DNA of 64,000 nt from NCBI GenBank assembly GCA_030583605.1, contig CP129466.1:124001-188000 (forward strand), written 5' to 3'. A program made the position numbers and the translations under genes. Under the pieces are notes generated by a model. The model saw only the letters and a list, made by a program, of their open reading frames with translations. It was not told the DNA's origin and made no database searches. This stretch comes from Gammaproteobacteria bacterium. Its GTDB lineage: Bacteria; Pseudomonadota; Gammaproteobacteria; Steroidobacterales; GCA-2729495. Shown here piece after piece: positions 59,893 through 64,000 of this stretch; within the stretch, counting starts at the first letter, position 1; the number at the start of each line of letters is the position of its first letter.

Positions 59893-60106
59893 TTATCCAC
59901 AAAATCTGTGGATAAGTCTGTGCAAACACCGCTGTTGGAATGCAGCCGAGGCCGTTGCTGGCACATTTCCGTCAAATTGCGCAATAAATGGCCAAATTAC
60001 AAAAGACATTGACAATCATCGAGTTACAATACGATCTGGAGGCAACAACTGACGATCAGGCGCTTATCTGGCTGAAATCTGCCGAGAGCCCGGCCCCTGT
60101 GCATAA
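59893..60106. other. Three DnaA-box matches flanking an AT-rich stretch
   Basis: TTATCCACA (59893-59901) and TGTGGATAA (59907-59915) are two perfect DnaA boxes in opposite directions, part of a 10-bp inverted repeat with a 5-base spacer. A third, TGTGCATAA (60098-60106), lies 180 bases on, and 59970-60040 between them is AT-rich. The set could be a DnaA-controlled regulatory site near rpmE or a DnaA-titrating region. No dnaA, dnaN or gyrB lies in the window, so an origin is not claimed. Otherwise 59873-60128 holds no gene. Confidence 0.6.
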
Positions 60107-60128
60107 GCACTCGCGGGTTGCGCCGACT

Positions 60129-60755
60129 TCAGCCCCGGCCGGCAAGCGTCGCCGCGAGCTTGCGTAACGCCTGGCCGCGGTGGCTGCGCTCATTCTTGAT
60201 GGCGGAATCCAGTTCCGCAGCCGTGCGCCCAAGCGCCGGGTCCTCGAAGACGGGGTCGTAGCCGAAGCCTTCCCGGCCGCGTGGGGCTGCGGCGATACGC
60301 CCCTCCCAAACCCCCTCCGTGATGACTGGTGCGGCATCGTCGGGCCCGCGCAGATAGGCCAGCACGCAGCGAAACCGGGCACCGCGCCGTACCGCGGGCA
60401 CGCCCGCCAGCTCCTCGAGCAGGCGCGCTACGTTGTCTGCATCGCTGGCTTGCGGGCCCGCGTAACGCGCGGAAAAAATCCCTGGCGCACCGCCGAGCGC
60501 GTCCACCTCGAGGCCCGAATCATCGCCGATCGCCGGCCGCCCCGTAGCCACGGCGGCATGGCGCGCTTTCAGTACGGCGTTCTCCGCAAAGCTCGTGCCG
60601 GTTTCCGCAATCGCCGGTACTCCGAGGTCGCTCTGCAGCAGGACTTCCCAGGCTGCTCCGAGCAATGCGCGGATCTCGCGCGCTTTGCCGGCATTACCGG
60701 TCGCCAGCACCACGACGCGCGCGGCCGGTTCAGCGCTGGGCGGAGCGCCATTCAT
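60129..60755 (-). CDS. rdgB: XTP/dITP diphosphatase (RdgB/HAM1)
   Basis: 208-residue enzyme that removes xanthosine and inosine triphosphates from the nucleotide pool. The N-terminus has [14 protein letters not shown], the catalytic core [13 protein letters not shown] and [20 protein letters not shown], and the C-terminus [14 protein letters not shown] 60755 is used, within the end of rph (26-base overlap), so it is coupled to rph. The first 16 residues are longer than usual. Confidence 0.95.
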   Translation of the reverse strand: MNGAPPSAEPAARVVVLATGNAGKAREIRALLGAAWEVLLQSDLGVPAIAETGTSFAENAVLKARHAAVATGRPAIGDDSGLEVDALGGAPGIFSARYAGPQASDADNVARLLEELAGVPAVRRGARFRCVLAYLRGPDDAAPVITEGVWEGRIAAAPRGREGFGYDPVFEDPALGRTAAELDSAIKNERSHRGQALRKLAATLAGRG

Positions 60756-61467
60756 CGAGGATGTCGCGCTGCACGGCCATGATCTGTCCGATGCCGGCCG
60801 CAGCCAGCCCCAGCATCTGGTCGAGCTCATCACGACGAAAAGCGTGGCCCTCGGCCGTGCCCTGCAGTTCGATGAACGCGCCGGCGTCGTTCATGACGAC
60901 GTTCATGTCGGTTTCCGCCTGGCCGTCCTCGGCATAGTCGAGATCGAGGACCGGCGTGGCGCTGAATATTCCGACCGATACCGCAGCGACCTGCCCATGC
61001 AGCGGATGGCGCGACAGATCGCCATCGCGCACCAGCGACTCCACCGCCAGCGTCAACGCGACCCAGGCGCCGGAAATCGCAGCCGTACGGGTACCGCCAT
61101 CGGCCTGCAGGACATCGCAGTCGAGCGTAACCGTGCGCTCGCCGAGCGCCTTCAGGTCCGCGGTGGCACGCAACGACCGGCCGATCAGGCGCTGGATTTC
61201 CTGGGTACGGCCGCTCTGGCGCCCACGGGCCGCCTCCCGCGCGGTGCGCGAATGCGTCGCACGCGGGAGCATGCCGTATTCGGCGGTGATCCAGCCGCGC
61301 CCCTGGCCGCGCAGAAAGTGCGGTACACCGTCCTCCACGCTGGCGGTGCACAGGACGCGTGTAGCGCCGAACTCGGCCAGCACCGACCCCTCCGCATGGC
61401 GGGTGAACCCCGGCTCGAAGCGGATCGCGCGCAACTCGTCCGGGCGGCGCCCGCTCGGTCTTTTCAT
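60730..61467 (-). CDS. rph: Ribonuclease PH
   Basis: 245-residue phosphorolytic exoribonuclease finishing tRNA 3' ends. [20 protein letters not shown] begins the protein; [20 protein letters not shown], the [15 protein letters not shown] stretch and [20 protein letters not shown] are diagnostic. ATG 61467 was preferred to the GTG two codons upstream. It runs just after the PP2C gene and overlaps rdgB. Confidence 0.97.
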   Translation of the reverse strand: MKRPSGRRPDELRAIRFEPGFTRHAEGSVLAEFGATRVLCTASVEDGVPHFLRGQGRGWITAEYGMLPRATHSRTAREAARGRQSGRTQEIQRLIGRSLRATADLKALGERTVTLDCDVLQADGGTRTAAISGAWVALTLAVESLVRDGDLSRHPLHGQVAAVSVGIFSATPVLDLDYAEDGQAETDMNVVMNDAGAFIELQGTAEGHAFRRDELDQMLGLAAAGIGQIMAVQRDILDEWRSAQR

Positions 61468-61487
61468 GGCCACCAGCGCTCCGTCCC

Positions 61488-62228
61488 TTACCCGAGCCAG
61501 CGCAGCGCGGCCGCCGAGGTGTTATCGCTGAAAGGACTGTTGCTGCGTACGGCCTGCTCAGCGAGCCGGCGCAGCCCGGCGCCGAGCGCCTGCTCCGCCG
61601 TGGAGAGCATCGCAATCGCGTTGTCCTCCAGGCCGACCCAGAAGCCGTCGGTACAGACCAGCAGCAGGTCACCCGGTTGCAGCCGCCGCGGCGGGCCGAC
61701 GCTCATCCCCGGCAGCGCGAAATTGCCGCCGAGGCAGCACTCGACGAAATTCCGCATCGGGTGATCGCTGATCTCCTCCTCGGTGATCAGCCCCTCCTGC
61801 AACAGCAGTTCAACGTGGCTGTGGTCGCGGGTGCGCTCGTGGACCCGACCCTGGCGCAATTGATAGATCCTGCTGTCGCCCACATGGGCCCAGTAGGCCG
61901 CGCCGTCCTGGACGAGGCACAGCGCGCAGGTGGCGCGAGGCCGGGCCTCGATGCGCAGCCCTCCGCCAAGCTGCACGAGCTGCGCATGTGCCTTGCCGAT
62001 GGCAAGGTGCAAAAATCCCTGCGGATCGAAGATCGGCTGCGTCGCGCGCCGGAACGCCTCGGCGAGCACCTGCGCGGCGACCCCGGCTGCCTTCGCTCCA
62101 TCGGCATGCCCGCCCATGCCGTCAATGGCCACGAGCAGCACCGAGGAGGCGCTGCGGGCGATTGCAACGCGGTCCTGGTTCTCTTCCCGATCGCCGATCA
62201 GGCTCAGTTCTGCCAGCTCGACCTGCAA
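61488..62228 (-). CDS. PP2C-family serine/threonine phosphatase
   Basis: 246-residue manganese-dependent phosphatase of the Stp type. Metal-binding motifs are [30 protein letters not shown] and the final SDNTSAAAL. The start is TTG 62228 with GGGGA five bases upstream; no ATG in frame is available. No partner Ser/Thr kinase is in the window. It shares the short rph/rdgB transcription direction and is divergent from yicC. Confidence 0.92.
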   Translation of the reverse strand: MQVELAELSLIGDREENQDRVAIARSASSVLLVAIDGMGGHADGAKAAGVAAQVLAEAFRRATQPIFDPQGFLHLAIGKAHAQLVQLGGGLRIEARPRATCALCLVQDGAAYWAHVGDSRIYQLRQGRVHERTRDHSHVELLLQEGLITEEEISDHPMRNFVECCLGGNFALPGMSVGPPRRLQPGDLLLVCTDGFWVGLEDNAIAMLSTAEQALGAGLRRLAEQAVRSNSPFSDNTSAAALRWLG

Positions 62229-62438
62229 CTCGATCCCCTGACATGGCGTGCACGCGAGCGGCCCGGCCGCCAGCGGTCCCGCCGGACGAAACTCTTGACC
62301 CGCTGTCGCGATTCGGCCAGCGTGCCACGGTTAGAGTGTAAGCTGCACGAGCAGCACCCCGCACCTGATTGTTGACAGTTTGCGCGACAGGCACGCAACC
62401 CGCGACCGCTACCACCCACCGACAGGCTCCCAGGATCC

Positions 62439-63308
62439 ATGATCAGAAGCATGACGGGCTTTGCCCGCACCGAGACGCAATCGCCGGTGGGGCCGCTGCT
62501 CTGGGAGCTGCGCTCCGTCAACCACCGATATCTCGAAACCCAGATCCGGCTGCCGGAGGGTTTTCGCGCCATCGAGCCGGCGGCCCGCCAGATCATCGCC
62601 GGGGGCGTCCGGCGGGGAAAGCTCGACGCCAGCCTGACGTCGCGAACGGGCGCACTGGAGCACACGCAGGGCCAGCTCGACCTCGACTATGCGCGCGAAC
62701 TCATCGGACACGCGCGCCATCTCGCCACCGTCGCAGGCAACGCCGCACCGATCGACCCCGTGGACATCCTGCGCTGGCCGGGCGTGCTCCGCGAACCGGA
62801 AGCGAGCCTCGAGCCGGTGTTTCCGCTCGCGCTCGATGGACTCACGCGCGCGGTCAGCGAGCTCGCCGCCAGCCGCGAACGTGAAGGCTCACGGCTGCGG
62901 GAGATGCTGGAGACGCGGTGCACAGAAATCCTCACGCGCGTTGCCGCGGTCGAACAGCGCTTGCCCATCGTCCTCGCTTCGATCCGGGACAAGCTCGATG
63001 AGCGCGTGCGCAGTCTCGCCGCCAGCATCGAGCCCGGGCGTCTCGAACAGGAAATCGTGCTCATCGCGCAGAAGCTCGACGTCAGCGAGGAACTCGACCG
63101 GCTGCGCAGCCACGTCACCGAGTTCCGCGCCGCCATGGCGAGGGGAGACGAAGCTGCCGGAAGGCGGCTCGATTTCCTGCTGCAGGAATTCAACCGCGAA
63201 GCCAATACGCTCGCCTCGAAGTCGGCGGACGCCGAGACGACGCGGCAGGCCGTGGATCTCAAGGTCCTGATCGAACAGATGCGCGAGCAGGTGCAGAACG
63301 TGGAGTAG
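62439..63308 (+). CDS. yicC: YicC-family endoribonuclease
   Basis: 289-residue protein of the YicC family, reported to act as an endoribonuclease. MIRSMTGFARTE at the start, WELRSVNHRYLETQIRLPE, and the C-terminal DUF1732 part (GRRLDFLLQEFNREANTLAS, DLKVLIEQMREQVQNVE) are diagnostic. AGGA precedes ATG 62439. In many relatives gmk follows; here a TauD-like gene does. Confidence 0.95.
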   Translation: MIRSMTGFARTETQSPVGPLLWELRSVNHRYLETQIRLPEGFRAIEPAARQIIAGGVRRGKLDASLTSRTGALEHTQGQLDLDYARELIGHARHLATVAGNAAPIDPVDILRWPGVLREPEASLEPVFPLALDGLTRAVSELAASREREGSRLREMLETRCTEILTRVAAVEQRLPIVLASIRDKLDERVRSLAASIEPGRLEQEIVLIAQKLDVSEELDRLRSHVTEFRAAMARGDEAAGRRLDFLLQEFNREANTLASKSADAETTRQAVDLKVLIEQMREQVQNVE

Positions 63309-63398
63309 GGCTCCACGGCATTCAGCCACTCGTCATGCGCGCGGGCTTCACGCCCATCGCCTGTCGCCCGCGACCCTCGGCCGATGCTCATGGTTCTA

Positions 63399-63427
63399 TT
63401 GTCATGTCAACATGACAACGGTAGGAT
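63399..63427 (+). promoter_or_regulatory. Promoter overlapped by a palindromic operator
   Basis: TTGTCATGTCAACATGACAA (63399-63418) is a palindrome with 9-bp arms. Its first six bases serve as the -35 (TTGTCA), followed by exactly 17 bases and TAGGAT (63422-63427). A repressor bound there would block the promoter of the TauD-like gene. Confidence 0.55.
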
Positions 63428-63524
63428 AACCCGCGAATGAATGGTTCGCGGCCCCCCGCCCCGGGGCGCCGCTGCACCCGCCCGCCCATCGCGACGAACA
63501 CGGCCCGGACAAGGAGGACCGCGC

Positions 63525-64000
63525 ATGACCACTGCTTTCGCCCGCCAGGAATCCCCGACCCTCGAGGTTCGCCCGTTGACCGGCGCCCTCGGCTGCGAGA
63601 TCTACGGCGTCAACCTCGCGACGCTCGATGAGCCGACCTTCCGCCAGATCCACCAGGCCTTCCTCGACCACTCCGCCGTCATGTTCCACGACCAGAAGCT
63701 CACGCAGGAGCAGTTCGCCGCCTTCGGCCGGCGCTTCGGTGAGCTCGAAGTCGAGCCCTTCCTGCCGCACAAGGCCGACGTGCCCGGCGTGTATTACCTG
63801 CGCGGCGCACCAAAGGACTCGAAGATTCTCTCGACCCAGAACCTCGGCTGGCACGCCGACCACAGCTACCAGACAAACCCGAGCCTCGGTGCGATGCTCT
63901 ACGCGGTCGACGTGCCCGCCCACGGCGGCGACACGCTCTTCGCCAGCAACTATCTTTCGTACGAGACACTTTCGCCGGCAATGCAGGCCTTCCTCGACGA
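63525..64000 (+). CDS. TauD/TfdA-family dioxygenase (3' end outside window)
   Basis: First 158 codons of an Fe(II)/2-oxoglutarate dioxygenase. Family marks are VRPLTGALGCEIYGVNLAT, HSAVMFHDQKLTQEQFAAFG and the iron-binding HxD in GWHADHSY. Such enzymes hydroxylate taurine, phenoxy acids or similar compounds; the substrate here cannot be told. AAGGAGGA precedes the ATG by 6 bases. An operator-like palindrome overlaps the predicted promoter. Confidence 0.9.
   Translation, partial: MTTAFARQESPTLEVRPLTGALGCEIYGVNLATLDEPTFRQIHQAFLDHSAVMFHDQKLTQEQFAAFGRRFGELEVEPFLPHKADVPGVYYLRGAPKDSKILSTQNLGWHADHSYQTNPSLGAMLYAVDVPAHGGDTLFASNYLSYETLSPAMQAFLD

Noticed and set aside
59798..60052. 84-residue protein on the plus strand over the DnaA boxes
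   Set aside because: No ribosome site, composition unlike neighbours, and it overlaps promoter and DnaA-box signals.
59893..60106. Chromosomal replication origin
   Set aside because: Only three DnaA boxes, no dnaA, dnaN, gyrB, rpmH or par genes, and genes on both sides share one direction. Kept as a DnaA-box cluster only.

Overview
This is a GC-rich bacterial chromosome segment packed with protein genes. I see no rRNA, tRNA, CRISPR array, phage or transposase. The gene content points to a gammaproteobacterium near Xanthomonadales/Steroidobacterales/Nevskiales. The evidence is the pilMNOPQ-aroK-aroB order, an rpoH with its RpoH box, the yicC/PP2C/rph/rdgB block, a class I phaC with phaR and a phasin, and many short REP-type hairpins of the 'TAGGAGCGAC..GTCGCGAC' kind. 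Genus and species cannot be fixed from the sequence alone.

Layout. 1-6 kb: the end of rpoH, an OmpA-type lipoprotein, an Mpo1-like membrane protein, a MATE pump, a NUDIX hydrolase, a DUF924 protein and a thiolase. 6-11 kb: an AGCS amino-acid symporter, then the polyhydroxyalkanoate block phaC-phaR-phasin on the minus strand, with recognisable promoters and possible PhaR operators. 11-20 kb: a dienelactone-hydrolase/UbiD-like pair (the UbiD protein carries a Tat signal), a YbaK deacylase, a lemA-M48 protease operon, and a divergent FAH hydrolase/succinate-semialdehyde dehydrogenase pair. 20-30 kb: hydrolases, an orphan VPLPA-CTERM protein, a histidine kinase/response regulator operon, a second MATE pump, a J-domain/PilZ protein and a 34-residue membrane peptide. 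30-37.4 kb: a 2060-residue RHS/SpvB-like protein coupled to two lipoprotein genes. 37.5-46.7 kb: housekeeping genes (NUDIX, YbbAP-like ABC transporter, tesA, an NmrA-like SDR, pyrF, a dGTPase-like gene, aroB, aroK). 47-54.5 kb: the type IV pilus operon pilMNOPQ followed by an Ig-like-domain lipoprotein and preceded by a class I cyclic-di-GMP riboswitch. 54.5-64 kb: the gene for PBP1A, a conserved hypothetical protein, gltA, rpmE with a DnaA-box dyad upstream, rdgB, rph, a PP2C phosphatase, yicC and the start of a TauD-family dioxygenase.

Connections. Cyclic-di-GMP appears twice: as a riboswitch leading into pilM, and as the expected ligand of the PilZ-like domain fused to a J domain. The polyester genes carry an autoregulatory signature at both the phaR and phasin promoters. 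The RHS gene with its two overlapping downstream lipoprotein genes looks like a mobile-style surface or toxin cassette. Two tandem arrays with the same 126-bp period lie at 17.2 and 29.2 kb, and a 47-bp array lies beside gltA; these are the main repeats. The best candidates for poorly described biology are the RHS/lipoprotein cassette, the Ig-like lipoprotein inside the pilus/aroK cluster, the J-domain/zinc/PilZ fusion, the Tat-exported UbiD homologue and the 34-residue membrane protein.
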